The notes under the pieces are model-generated. The model searched no databases. It had not been told where the DNA came from and worked only from the letters and a program-made list of their open reading frames with translations. Both the position numbers and the translations under genes were made by a program. Source: Maniola hyperantus (lineage: Eukaryota; Arthropoda; Insecta; Lepidoptera; Nymphalidae). From it: a stretch of 64,000 bases of DNA. This document shows, one piece after another, positions 36,571-47,345 of the stretch. Where the stretch lies: assembly GCF_902806685.2 (NCBI RefSeq), contig NC_048553.1, forward strand, positions 13,063,440 through 13,127,439. Direction: 5' to 3'. How positions within the stretch are numbered: position 1 is the first letter of the stretch; every line of letters begins with the position of its first letter.

Positions 36571-39500
36571 ACCAACTCATCCAGTCACTCACACACTCCC
36601 AACCACTCACCAACTCACCCACTCACCCGTTCACCGAACCACTCACCCATCCACTCACCCACTCACCAACTCATCCAGTCTCTTACACACTCCCAACCAC
36701 TCACCAACTCACCCACTCACCCGGTCACCGAACCACTCACCCATCCACTCACCCACTCACCAACTCATCCAGTCACTCACACACTCCCAACCACTCACCA
36801 ACTCACCCACTCACCCGTTCACCGAACCACTCACCCATCCACTCACCCACTCACCAACTCATCCAGTCTCTTACACACTCCCAACCACTCACCAACTCAC
36901 CCACTCACCCGGTCACCGAACCACTCACCCATCCACTCACCCACTCACCAACTCATCCAGTCACTCACACACTCCCAACCACTCACCAACTCACCCACTC
37001 ACCCGGTCACCGAACCACTCACCCATCCACTCACCCACTCACCAACTCATCCAGTCACTCACACACTCCCAACCACTCACCAACTCACCCACTCACCCGT
37101 TCACCGAACCACTCACCCATCCACTCACCCACTCACCAACTCATCCAGTCTCTTACACACTCCCAACCACTCACCAACTCACCCACTCACCCGGTCACCG
37201 AACCACTCACCCATCCACTCACCCACTCACCAACTCATCCAGTCTCTTACACACTCCCAACCACTCACCAACTCACCCACTCACCCGTTCACCGAACCAC
37301 TCACCCATCCACTCACCCACTCACCAACTCATCCAGTCTCTTACACACTCCCAACCACTCACCAACTCACCCACTCACCCGGTCACCGAACCACTCACCC
37401 ATCCACTCACCCACTCACCAACTCATCCAGTCACTCACACACTCCCAACCACTCACCAACTCACCCACTCACCCGGTCACCGAACCACTCACCCATCCAC
37501 TCACCCACTCACCAACTCATCCAGTCACTCACACACTCCCAACCACTCACCAACTCACCCACTCACCCGTTCACCGAACCACTCACCCATCCACTCACCC
37601 ACTCACCAACTCATCCAGTCTCTTACACACTCCCAACCACTCACCAACTCACCCACTCACCCGGTCACCGAACCACTCACCCATCCACTCACCCACTCAC
37701 CAACTCATCCAGTCACTCACACACTCCCAACCACTCACCAACTCACCCACTCACCCGGTCACCGAACCACTCACCCATCCACTCACCCACTCACCAACTC
37801 ATCCAGTCACTCACACACTCCCAACCACTCACCAACTCACCCACTCACCCGTTCACCGAACCACTCACCCATCCACTCACCCACTCACCAACTCATCCAG
37901 TCTCTTACACACTCCCAACCACTCACCAACTCACCCACTCACCCGTTCACCGAACCACTCACCCATCCACTCACCCACTCACCAACTCATCCAGTCTCTT
38001 ACACACTCCCAACCACTCACCAACTCACCCACTCACCCGTTCACCGAACCACTCACCCATCCACTCACCCACTCACCAACTCATCCAGTCTCTTACACAC
38101 TCCCAACCACTCACCAACTCACCCACTCACCCGTTCACCGAACCACTCACCCATCCACTCACCCACTCACCAACTCATCCAGTCTCTTACACACTCCCAA
38201 CCACTCACCAACTCACCCACTCACCCGGTCACCGAACCACTCACCCATCCACTCACCCACTCACCAACTCATCCAGTCACTCACACACTCCCAACCACTC
38301 ACCAACTCACCCACTCACCCGTTCACCGAACCACTCACCCATCCACTCACCCACTCACCAACTCATCCAGTCTCTTACACACTCCCAACCACTCACCAAC
38401 TCACCCACTCACCCGTTCACCGAACCACTCACCCATCCACTCACCCACTCACCAACTCATCCAGTCACTCACACACTCCCAACCACTCACCAACTCACCC
38501 ACTCACCCGTTCACCGAACCACTCACCCATCCACTCACCCACTCACCAACTCATCCAGTCTCTTACACACTCCCAACCACTCACCAACTCACCCACTCAC
38601 CCGTTCACCGAACCACTCACCCATCCACTCACCCACTCACCAACTCATCCAGTCTCTTACACACTCCCAACCACTCACCAACTCACCCACTCACCCGTTC
38701 ACCGAACCACTCACCCATCCACTCACCCACTCACCAACTCATCCAGTCACTCACACACTCCCAACCACTCACCAACTCACCCACTCACCCGTTCACCGAA
38801 CCACTCACCCATCCACTCACCCACTCACCAACTCATCCAGTCTCTTACACACTCCCAACCACTCACCAACTCACCCACTCACCCGTTCACCGAACCACTC
38901 ACCCATCCACTCACCCACTCACCAACTCATCCAGTCTCTTACACACTCCCAACCACTCACCAACTCACCCACTCACCCGGTCACCGAACCACTCACCCAT
39001 CCACTCACCCACTCACCAACTTATCCAGTCACTCACACACTCCCAACCACTCACCAACTCACCCACTCACCCGGTCACCGAACCACTCACCCATCCACTC
39101 ACCCACTCACCAACTCATCCAGTCTCTTACACACTCCCAACCACTCACCAACTCACCCACTCACCCGTTCACCGAACCACTCACCCATCCACTCACCCAC
39201 TCACCAACTCATCCAGTCTCTTACACACTCCCAACCACTCACCAACTCACCCACTCACCCGGTCACCGAACCACTCACCCATCCACTCACCCACTCACCA
39301 ACTCATCCAGTCTCTTACACACTCCCAACCACTCACCAACTCACCCACTCACCCGTTCACCGAACCACTCACCCATCCACTCACCCACTCACCAACTCAT
39401 CCAGTCTCTTACACACTCCCAACCCACTCACCAACTCACCCACTCACCCGGTCACCGAACCACTCACCCATCCACTCACCCACTCACCAACTCATCCAGT

Positions 39501-40830
39501 CACTCACACACTCCCAACCACTCACCAACTCACCCACTCACCCGGTCACCGAACCACTCACCCATCCACTCACCCACTCACCAACTCATCCAGTCACTCA
39601 CACACTCCCAACCACTCACCAACTCACCCACTCACCCGTTCACCGAACCACTCACCCATCCACTCACCCACTCACCAACTCATCCAGTCTCTTACACACT
39701 CCCAACCACTCACCAACTCACCCACTCACCCGGTCACCGAACCACTCACCCATCCACTCACCCACTCACCAACTCATCCAGTCACTCACACACTCCCAAC
39801 CACTCACCAACTCACCCACTCACCCGTTCACCGAACCACTCACCCATCCACTCACCCACTCACCAACTCATCCAGTCTCTTACACACTCCCAACCACTCA
39901 CCAACTCACCCACTCACCCGTTCACCGAACCACTCACCCATCCACTCACCCACTCACCAACTCATCCAGTCTCTTACACACTCCCAACCACTCACCAACT
40001 CACCCACTCACCCGTTCACCGAACCACTCACCCATCCACTCACCCACTCACCAACTCATCCAGTCTCTTACACACTCCCAACCACTCACCAACTCACCCA
40101 CTCACCCGGTCACCGAACCACTCACCCATCCACTCACCCACTCACCAACTCATCCAGTCACTCACACACTCCCAACCACTCACCAACTCACCCACTCACC
40201 CGTTCACCGAACCACTCACCCATCCACTCACCCACTTCACCAACTCATCCAGTCTCTTACACACTCCCAACCACTCACCAACTCACCCATCACCCGTTCA
40301 CCGAACCACTCACCCATCCACTCACCCACTCACCAACTCATCCAGTCACTCACACACTCCCAACCACTCACCAACTCACCCACTCACCCGTTCACCGAAC
40401 CACTCACCCATCCACTCACCCACTCACCAACTCATCCAGTCTCTTACACACTCCCAACCACTCACCAACTCACCCACTCACCCGTTCACCGAACCACTCA
40501 CCCATCCACTCACCCACTCACCAACTCATCCAGTCACCTCACACACTCCCAACCACTCACCAACTCACCCACTCACCCGTTCACCGAACCACTCACCCAT
40601 CCACTCACCCACTCACCAACTCATCCAGTCTCTTACACACTCCCAACCACTCACCAACTCACCCACTCACCCGTTCACCGAACCACTCACCCATCCACTC
40701 ACCCACTCACCAACTCATCCAGTCTCTTACACACTCCCAACCACTCACCAACTCACCCACTCACCCGTTCACCGAACCACTCACCCATCCACTCACCCAC
40801 TCACCAACTCATCCAGTCTCTTACACACTC
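36571..40830 (+). repeat. 94-bp satellite array, 45 complete units
   Basis: Counting from CCAGT at 36581 to CCAGT at 40813 gives 4,232 bp, which is 45 x 94 plus 2. The four single-base indels I can see (near 39424, 40234, 40287, 40536) account for the plus 2. The unit is a patchwork of CACTCACC-type words with G only in CCAGT, CCG(T/G)TCACCG. Two sites vary: CACTCAC or TCTTAC after CCAGT, and CCGTTC or CCGGTC in mid-unit. Almost no other change exists (one CTTATCC at about 39022). 94 is not a multiple of three, so it cannot encode a simple repeat protein. Irregular CACTCACC-rich sequence continues to about 40910. Confidence 0.97.
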
Positions 40831-40910
40831 ACCCACTCACTCATCCGCCCACCCAACCTAACTCACCCACCCACACACTCATCGACTCACCAACTCACCC
40901 ACTCACCCGC

Positions 40911-41279
40911 CATCCCAATTAAACATACGGGGTAGCGAGATCAATTAATCTATGGATACGGGTTTTACCTAACTACCAGTAAACCATTAGTTAAGAGATC
41001 ATGAAAAACAAATTTCAAAATAACACGTCATACAAATTGTATTTATTTTATAAATCATTCGTAAAAATAGCTTCGAGTCACATCGCTTCGAATGTAATAA
41101 AAGTGGCGATTAATTACCGTTCGGCGATACATCATTACTCTGTTCCGACGAGCACTATCTCTCGACGTTTATTAATAACTGACCATTTAAACAGACGTGT
41201 GTGAATACGAACCGTTACGTATTTCAGTGGTTCTGAAGTTAAGAGTTTATGAAACAATAACAAAACTTAGGTATGTTCC
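40911..41279. other. Low-copy stretch
   Basis: Holds a 67-residue plus frame without domains. The sequence has no copies in the window. Confidence 0.35.
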
Positions 41280-41470
41280 CGGCAGTTAAACAGTCGCGTC
41301 TGACGTAGTGAGGCAAGTGTAAGCACGCGCACTGTTCCAAGCGCTCGTGTACTGTGTACGGATGTAGCACTCACACTAATGCAGATGGCGAACGCGGTGT
41401 GCGGCGCGGCGCGCGGGCTGGTGTGTACCGCTCCCTCGCGTCAGCGCCTTACAGACGCCAAAAAAGATGA
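41280..41470 (+). promoter_or_regulatory. GC-rich island, possible first exon/promoter
   Basis: The most GC- and CpG-rich host-like block in the window (GCGGTGTGCGGCGCGGCGCG). An ATG at 41388 opens a short frame (MANAVCGAARGLVCTAPSRQ, stop at about 41479) preceded by CACACTAATGCAG and containing a GGCTG|GTGTGT donor-like site. It could be a start exon or just CpG-rich intergenic DNA. Confidence 0.3.
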
Positions 41471-42004
41471 AACAAAATAAAATGCCTATTCACTCTTGAC
41501 TTGAAGGTACCCCGTATTAAAAGTGGAGGGGAAAACTGATGCCGGAAGGGCGTTTCACACCCTAGCGATTTGAACTAGGAGGCAATCGCTTCGTACTTGT
41601 CCGTGGAATTTCGACTACGTACCAGTGGATATTTTGACGAGCCTTGCGTTATTTCGCAACAGAACCCTAAAGCTCAGAAATCCGCCAATTTGTCAGTCCG
41701 TTATCTGTCCCCTATAAGAGTGAATGGAACTGCACTGACGGAGATAGCAGCGCCGCCGGCTCGCTTTGATGACATTAAAGGAATTATACATATAAAGAGC
41801 TTTTAATTTTATACGCGTTCCGAACTTCCGATACAGTGGATGACTCGATCGGAAAAGTTAAGTTCGTTAATAATAAAGCACATTCCTTTCAACTATAAAA
41901 TGAAATGAAATGAAATTATTTTTATTTGCTGGAAATATCGTACAAAGAGATGTTACTATTATTATCCAATGTACAATAATTTACTGCCATGCCCCGTATA
42001 CATA
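41471..42004. other. Low-copy stretch
   Basis: A 69-residue plus frame at 41597 has no recognised domain. Near 41900 is a GAAATGAAATGAAAT microsatellite. Confidence 0.3.
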
Positions 42005-42130
42005 ATAATTTAAATACCTACATAAAAGGGAAAGCTAATTGACTAACTGACTAGCTGATTTATCAACGCACAGATCAAACTACTGGACGGATTGGGTTGA
42101 AATTTGGCATGCAGATAGCTGTTATGATTA
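42005..42130 (+). mobile_element. Hel-A 5' fragment
   Basis: ATAAAAGGGAAAGCTAATTG, ACTAACTGACTAGCTGATTT, TCAAACTACTGGACGGATTG and TTTGGCATGCAGATAGCTGT. It stops abruptly at about 42130. Confidence 0.72.
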
Positions 42131-42216
42131 GGTGTCGCTATTCCATATTATACACTGTAATAAAATAACACAAAGTGACAGATCCACGCCCCTAGAATAA
42201 CCCTGGGAATAAACCC

Positions 42217-42438
42217 TTGTTGAAATCTAGTGGGAACACCGCCGAAGTGAGTTGGTTCTTCAGTGTAGATCATCATGTAGCCATTTGTGGGAATGAGTGT
42301 ATATTTTATAATAAAATTCCACAAGCAATTTTAGACTTGCCTTTACACAAGTTTAAAAAATGTGTTAAAAGTATGCTCCTAAAAAAAGCATATTATACAG
42401 TCGCAGACTATGTAAACGATAAAAAAGCTTGGATTTGA
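42217..42438 (+). pseudogene. LINE ORF2 C-terminus
   Basis: Frame includes FYNKIPQAILDLPLHKFKKC then VKSMLLKKAYYTVADYVNDK and KAWI before TGA at 42436-42438. FNxIPxxIxxLPLxxFKxxVKxxLxxKAYYxVxDYLxD is the standard C-terminal motif of CR1/Jockey-group LINEs. The upstream 73 residues carry no catalytic motif, so this is a 5'-truncated copy. Confidence 0.82.
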
Positions 42439-42655
42439 CTCGCTCCAGCAATGCACGGGGCTGCAATGGCTTGTATAGTACGGTATTAATAACATTGTAA
42501 ATTGAAAAATTAAAAAGAGCAACCGCCGAGTTTCTTGCTGGTTCTTCTCGGTGGGAACGGCCGCGGCGTTCCGAACCAGTGGTAAATTAAAACTACCTGA
42601 CTATTCATAAACACTTGTAAAAAGTTTACATGAATAAAAGAACATTCTATTCTAG
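42439..42655 (+). mobile_element. LINE 3' UTR with ATTCT tail
   Basis: Continues from the C-terminal remnant: CCGAGTTTCTTGCTGGTTCT, GCGTTCCGAACCAGTGGTAA, AACACTTGTAAAAAGTTTAC, TGAATAAAAGAA and CATTCTATTCTAG. This is the parent structure of the large TATTC array at 7531. Confidence 0.8.
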
Positions 42656-42878
42656 ATAATATTTAGGTAAAGTTTAGCAAAATATGATCGCATGGCAGGC
42701 ACGTAACAATTTCCAACTGTACTGCTAATACTCTTAACGCATGCATATATTTCCCCATCCCGCGGGATTATCTAGATTAATTGCTATATATTATAATATC
42801 TAGAATTATAAATTATTCTCCGCCGTAATCTAGCAACTTTTAAGCTGTCTGTTACTAGTTAAGGGAAATGGCAAAACA
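42656..42878. other. Unassigned stretch
   Basis: AT-rich; contains GATTATCTAGATTAATTGCT. Nothing recognised. Confidence 0.3.
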
Positions 42879-43030
42879 ATCATCATCATCAACAGATAGA
42901 TGTCCACTGCTGGACTATGTCTCTCGCGGCTTCCTGCAACTCGTTTGATGGCATATTATGTCCACCTAGAAGGGGGGGGGGGGGGGGGGGGGGGCTTCCT
43001 AAGCTACGCTTTCCAATGCGAGGAAGCTGA
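42879..43030 (-). pseudogene. RTE-like C-terminal remnant with G23 run
   Basis: ATCATCATCATCAACAGATA, GATGTCCACTGCTGGACTAT and TTTCCAATGCGAGGAAG are the complement of the RTE end. It is interrupted at 42972-42994 by 23 consecutive G residues, where the family normally reads TGGGGGGTCTTCC. Confidence 0.72.
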
Positions 43031-43097
43031 AAATATACTTATCTGAATAGTGAATATTATATCGATACTAAATACAACCAGCGAGCAAAAGCGGTGG

Positions 43098-43190
43098 TGG
43101 TGAAGACGTCGGTCTCCTGTTCGGAAGGTTGGGGGTTCGATTCCGGGCACCTCTGAGTTTTTGGAGTTATATGTGAGGTGAGTATTACTT
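43098..43190 (+). mobile_element. tRNA-like SINE head
   Basis: A B-box-like GGTTGGGGGTTCGATTCCGG and CACCTCTGAGTTTTTGGAGT, ATATGTG parallel SINE-1 after its B box. The tRNA-like head differs (GGTGGTGAAGACGTCGGTCT). A separate SINE body piece lies at 43575-43632. Confidence 0.55.
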
Positions 43191-43574
43191 GAAAACGAGA
43201 CTGAAATTCAGGTTTTTTTTAGTTTTTCCTTTATTCATAGACTAAACAATAACTGTGTTCATTTTAAGCTTTTGTGTCTGCTAGGATTAGAATTTTGATG
43301 ATCGGTGAGTGAGTGAGTGAGTGAGTCAGTGACAAAATTAAGGAGCTTTGACTTGCCATAGTTCTTACACCACAGGTCCGAATTGAATGAAATTTGATAA
43401 TATACTTACCAGGTTATATCACTGGAAATTTCACATAGCTTTACCTATAAAGAAGCTACAGAGGGGTCGAAAACGCCCCGAATGGCTTCGAGAAAGGGAT
43501 GTACGGTTGTGCCTTTGCTTGCTCGACTTGGCGGTGACACTACCGTGCCACCAGTACATGTGCGTACTATGTCA
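43191..43574. repeat. Dispersed repeat with GAGT tract
   Basis: GATCGGTGAGTGAGTGAGTG then GGAGCTTTGACTTGCCATAG and CGAGAAAGGGATGTACGGTT. The GAGTGAGTG tract and motif order resemble the Hel-G end at 53960-54025, but no terminus is present. Frames on both strands here are not credible genes. Confidence 0.4.
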
Positions 43575-43632
43575 GTGGCTTTAACGGTGAAGAAAAACAT
43601 CGTGAGGAAACCTGTATGCCTGAGCGTGTTGC
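43575..43632 (+). mobile_element. SINE-1 body fragment
   Basis: GGCTTTAACGGTGAAGAAAA, ACATCGTGAGGAAACCTGTA, TGCCTGAG. Confidence 0.6.
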
Positions 43633-44052
43633 CGCCCTTTAAGTACGGAACCCTAAACATAATATGTAAACACATACTTAATAAATGGTTAATTAAGATA
43701 CTTTTAAAGAATTTAAATAAAAACATGACTTTTTCGTTTTCCAAAAGTTTATTCGTTCTCATTTTAATTTTACATTAATAAACTGAATTATTTATCTAAA
43801 CATATCGGCATATAAATAATATAATATGTGGTAATTAATCTAGACTCCCACGGGGCTCGCTCGGGAAATATATGAGTGCAGTAAAAGTTGAAAATTGCCG
43901 GGTTTCCGGTACAAATTGCAATATTACTGCTATATATTTTGGAGTTTCATATTTTATAGTATTTTAAAATTGCTTTAAAAATTCACTCACTGTATATAGG
44001 TGCTATCTCACTTAAATTAAGATAAATATTAACCTGAGAGAGGCATAGCAAG
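43633..44052. other. Low-copy AT-rich stretch
   Basis: A GTTCCG-repeat end (AGTACGGAACCCTAAA) is present at 43639-43656. Otherwise nothing recognised. Confidence 0.35.
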
Positions 44053-44595
44053 TTTCAAAATTCAAAGTCCTGACTGACTAACTTTATAATTTATAATTAT
44101 CTTTATAATTTCTTTATTTGCAAAAAATACAAAGATCACAGTATTTATTTGGCATCTAGTTCCCTTAAAAGTGAGAACTATGGGAATTATAACATTTCCC
44201 TTATAGATTAGTGCTTGTTTATAATAGGAGAGTTGCGTCAGTACCACAATAAATATTAAGGTTATTGCCATGTGATAAGCTATTCAATCTAAGTGGATTA
44301 CTTATATATCAACGCACAGCCGAAACCACTGGTCCTAGAGACATGAAATTTTGAGGGTCTTTCTTTGTAAAAAGTAGGTATTAAGAAAGGATTTTTCGAA
44401 ATTCCATCCCTAAGTGGGTTAAACAGGGGTAGGAAGTTTGTATGAAAATCCGTCATTTTCAAGTTATTTGCATGAAAATTTGTATTTGGGTTGTCGGTGA
44501 AGTGAAATGATGAAATATATGTTTCAGGATTTTTGTAAATTCAACCCCCACCTCGATTTTCTAAATTCCAGCCGAACGAAGCTATAGTTTAGGTA
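44053..44595 (+). mobile_element. Hel-I type Helitron relative, interrupted
   Basis: AAAATTCAAAGTCCTGACTG at 44057, then an AT-rich insertion (about 44080-44300). It resumes at TTATATATCAACGCACAGCC with CACTGGTCCTAGAGACATGA, CCATCCCTAAGTGGGTTAAA, AAATTCAACCCCCACCTCGA and a degenerate end (CCGAACGAAGCTATAG). Compare 52214-52690. Confidence 0.65.
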
Positions 44596-44654
44596 TAACT
44601 ATACGGTCTCGTACCAGTATATATGTTACGGGTAAGTTTACCCGGGTATACTTA

Positions 44655-45330
44655 GTATTACCCAAGGTTCTTGGGTAATGGCCAAATAATAATGAAAAAT
44701 GAGTTTTAATTCGGAGTTTGCCGACTCATTTACTAACTCACCTAGGTGTATCCAATGCTCAGTGGCGTGCACAGGAGTTCAACCCAGGGTATGCATTTAG
44801 GTATGAATTTATTTTACGGGCGGTTATAATGAAAAATAAGCATTGATTTATTACAATGAGGGTAAGCAGTGCGTTTATGCCTTTATGAGCTGCACGCCAC
44901 TGCCAATGCTTACTGGGTTATATTAGATTAATTAATAAGAGACCCCCAATATAGTGAGTGGTCTCTTCCGTCGGCCCGGCGAAGCGGGGCTCCTTTTTGC
45001 TAGGTTTAAAAAGAAATAATTCTAACCTAACTCATCCGAGTCGGAGTGGCCTAAGTCCTGAGCTCGCTTCGCTCGCTCTTGGTAGTTTAAGCGGGGGAAG
45101 GAAAGAGTACCCCACTATGAAATGGAGCCATCTTGGAGCCATGCATTTCTTCCAACCGGAAAAGGACACAATAGCTGTAAGAGCATAAACTTTGTCCAAC
45201 CAAACATTATCCAGCCAGAGTTGGGTAGACCTAGGTGAGTATGGGTAAATTCCGAATTACAATTTATTTTACTTAAGTATTATTCGAACTTTACCCAAAA
45301 CGTTTGTGGTGAGAGATTGCCGCATTTGTC
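44655..45330. repeat. Inverted repeat, about 105-bp arms, with nested hAT
   Basis: Left arm about 44668-44759 plus 44911-44935 (AATTCGGAGTTTGCCG, ACTCACCTAGGTGTATCC). Mirrored right arm about 45205-45320 (GTAGACCTAGGTGAGTATGG, GTAAATTCCGAATTACAATT, ACTTTACCCAAAACG). Identity is moderate. The loop holds low-copy GC-rich sequence and a 76-residue frame without domains. Confidence 0.6.
44760..44902. mobile_element. Non-autonomous hAT element, 143 bp
   Basis: Ends CAGTGGCGTGCA and TGCACGCCACTG are exact inverted repeats. The octamer CCAATGCT flanks it on both sides (44752-44759 and 44903-44910). This is the hAT signature, and the element is too small to encode anything. Confidence 0.92.
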
Positions 45331-45397
45331 ACACTGACACCTGCGTCACACCTGTTTTGATTCTATAACAACTTGCTACCAATCTACTACCACAGCC
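45313..45397 (+). repeat. Direct repeat, copy 1
   Basis: GCATTTGTCACACTGACACC, TGCGTCACACCTGTTTTGAT and AACAACTTGCTACCAATCTA recur at 45690-45776. An RTE fragment lies between the copies. Confidence 0.75.
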
Positions 45398-45403
45398 TTC
45401 CCT

Positions 45404-45541
45404 TTCATCATCATCATCATCAACCGACAGACGTCCACTGCTGGACATAGGTCTCTTGTAGGGACTTCCACACGCCACGGTCTTGCGCCGCCTGAATCCA
45501 GCGGCTCGCTGCGACTCGTCTGATGTCGTCCGTCCACCTCA
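45404..45541 (-). pseudogene. RTE-like C-terminal remnant
   Basis: Complement of TDD-RRVAASRWIQAAQDRGVW and KSLQETYVQQWTSVG: ATCATCATCATCATCAACCG, GACGTCCACTGCTGGACATA and CAGCGGCTCGCTGCGACTCG. Only the last 45 codons. Confidence 0.82.
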
Positions 45542-45689
45542 ATATTCCCTTTACCAACTGACAAAAACCTCCCTTATTAACATTTGCTACATTTTGGTTT
45601 AGCTTGGTAGGTACAAGTTCCATAAGTGTTAACCTAGCCCCCGCGTGCTATGTCATCAATAACTCGTGACCTGTGACATAGTGGAGCCA

Positions 45690-45776
45690 TGACAGATAGC
45701 CGTATTTGTCACACGCCACACCTGCGTCACACCTGTTGTGATACATAACAACTTGCTATCAATCTACTACCCCTGC
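45690..45776 (+). repeat. Direct repeat, copy 2
   Basis: GTATTTGTCACACGCCACAC, CTGCGTCACACCTGTTGTGA and AACAACTTGCTATCAATCTA. Probably a local duplication that was split by the RTE insertion. Confidence 0.75.
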
Positions 45777-45841
45777 TGGGGTAACCTAACCTAACCTTTC
45801 ATCACCTTACAAAAACCTAAATCATTTTAAATACAAATCAA

Positions 45842-45925
45842 AAATAGCGGACCGGCAGGAATCGAACCCGCGTCTCCTGGGATCGCGCCCGAAGCTCTGA
45901 CCACTAAGCTACGGTACGCTTGCTG
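45842..45925 (-). other. tRNA-like sequence (pseudo-tRNA or SINE head)
   Basis: On the minus strand: acceptor-like GCGTACC/GGTCCGC (one mismatch), A box TAGCTTAGTGGTCAG with a perfect AGCT D-stem, and B box GCGGGTTCGATTCCTGC with a good T-arm. The anticodon arm is poor: position 33 is not T and the stem has a mismatch. I therefore do not call a functional tRNA or an anticodon. Confidence 0.5.
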
Positions 45926-46340
45926 AGTGACGAAATTTGAGATAGGTATGTATGTTCACTCAGTACTAGAGATGGGCGTTATTGGCTATTTCTGGCTACG
46001 GTTATCCAACAGTTATTTAGTTTCAATACCGATATTGATAACAGTTGCCGAATATCGGTATCAGAGTTGTGTTTTATAACTTTAATATGCGCAACGCGCA
46101 ATGGTTTCCGTTGTAGTAACTGAGCTAGCTGCCGTATCAATACCGTCTGTATAGCTAGCGCGCGCATATTTCACTAAAATAAAACGAATTTTACTTTCAT
46201 GAATATCGTGAAGTAATCACAATCTTAAGTTCATAGCAGCAAAGTTTAATTATAATGATTATTGACATAGGTTAAACTATAGTGGACGCCTGCACGGATA
46301 GTTTGCCACAGTCCAGTTAACCAAAAACATTTCACGACGA
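45926..46340. other. Low-copy stretch
   Basis: Contains several short palindromic segments (GATATTGATAACAGTTGCCG, AATATCGGTATC). No gene seen. Confidence 0.3.
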
Positions 46341-46478
46341 TTGATAAACCAAAGAGGACCTTATCTCTATTATTCTAAGGCTAACTGTAATAAAATTGAT
46401 AGATCAAAGTGTAATGGACAAGTACTTGTACAGTTAAGCCTTAGCATAATAGAGATAAGGTCGGCTTTGGTTTATCAA
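46341..46478. mobile_element. Foldback MITE, 138 bp
   Basis: TTGATAAACCAAAG then GGACCTTATCTCTATTATTC and TAAGGC are mirrored by GCCTTAGCATAATAGAGATA, AGGTC and CTTTGGTTTATCAA. Arms are about 48 bp with few mismatches and a spacer of about 40 bp. No target duplication is obvious. Confidence 0.78.
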
Positions 46479-46849
46479 GTTCTTAGTTACTAAGCCGGTA
46501 GCCAATAACCGCTCCTTCTCAGCTTTCAGTGAAAGTAAGAAAGAGAAGGCATAATTATTGCGTTTTTAGTTACCAAAAAACCAAACAATGCATTGTCAGT
46601 TACCAGTTGGCAGCGTTGCGTTGTCAGGTGGTTCGTCATAGATGATAGCTGATAACCGTTACTAGCTACGACAATAACGTTACGGTACGCTATAGGCACG
46701 GCATCGGGTTTCAGTTACGTTAAGCTATAGCGGACACATGTCTACTCAGTACTGAAGCGACTACTAAATATAAGCTACTAAGCTGCAAAGTGCAAACGAG
46801 CCTGTTCGTTTGCTCGCTATTTTTACCTTATATGTGAAGTGATTACCGC
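46479..46849. other. Low-copy stretch
   Basis: Nothing recognised; short GATAGCTGATAACCG-type inverted motifs only. Confidence 0.3.
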
Positions 46850-47130
46850 CGCCCATGAATATTTGCTCAACGGGTTGCGAAGCTGAAGTGGCAATGGGCA
46901 GGGCACATAGTTCGTACAACCGATAGACGTTGGGGTCCCAAGGTGCTGGAATGGCGACCTTGCACCGGAAGACTCAGTGTTGGAAAACCCCCCACTAGAT
47001 GGACAGACGTCATCAGACAAGTCGCAGGGAGCCGCTGGATTCAGGCGGCGCAAGACCGTGGCGTGTGGAAGTCCTACAAGAGACCTATGTCCAGCAGTGG
47101 ACGTCTATCGGTTGAAGATGATGATGATAA
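46850..47130 (+). pseudogene. RTE-like C-terminal remnant
   Basis: CAACGGGTTGCGAAGCTGAA, GTGGCAATGGGCAGGGCACA, AAGGTGCTGGAATGGCGACC, GGATTCAGGCGGCGCAAGAC and TATGTCCAGCAGTGGACGTC encode the RVAKLKWQWAGHI...VLEWRP...SRWIQAAQDRGVW...YVQQWTSIG end. Frameshifts occur (for example a lost C in AGTCCCTACAAG). GATGATGATGAT tail. Confidence 0.83.
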
Positions 47131-47345
47131 ATATTTGCAGCACCAGAGGAACCGCTAATGCGGTGTCGGCCTTTCAGGAATTCGTTGGTCCGCCCCTTGA
47201 ACAACCCTATGTTAAATTTTATAAAATGTTACGACTCTCAAAATACTATGACGTATACAGGGAAACACTGCGTGATACTCTTCAATTTAACCCTAAGAAA
47301 ATGCATTATATCGGAAGTGAAAAACTTTTTACGAGATTTTGAAAT
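47131..47345 (+). other. Open frame of unknown identity
   Basis: The 121-residue frame that starts in the RTE remnant continues here as VGPPLEQPYVKFYKMLRLSK then YYDVYRETLRDTLQFNPKKM. It reads like protein but matches nothing I recognise. The N-terminal half is RTE out of frame. It could be a transposase scrap or chance. Confidence 0.3.

Noticed and set aside
36571..40830. Repeat protein gene
   Set aside because: The 94-bp period shifts the frame every unit, and no long frame exists on either strand.
45783..45800. Interstitial telomere (CCTAA units)
   Set aside because: Only two to three units are present, which is expected by chance; real insect telomeric tracts are much longer.
45842..45925. 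Functional tRNA gene
   Set aside because: The anticodon arm is mismatched and position 33 is not T. A SINE head or pseudo-tRNA is more likely.
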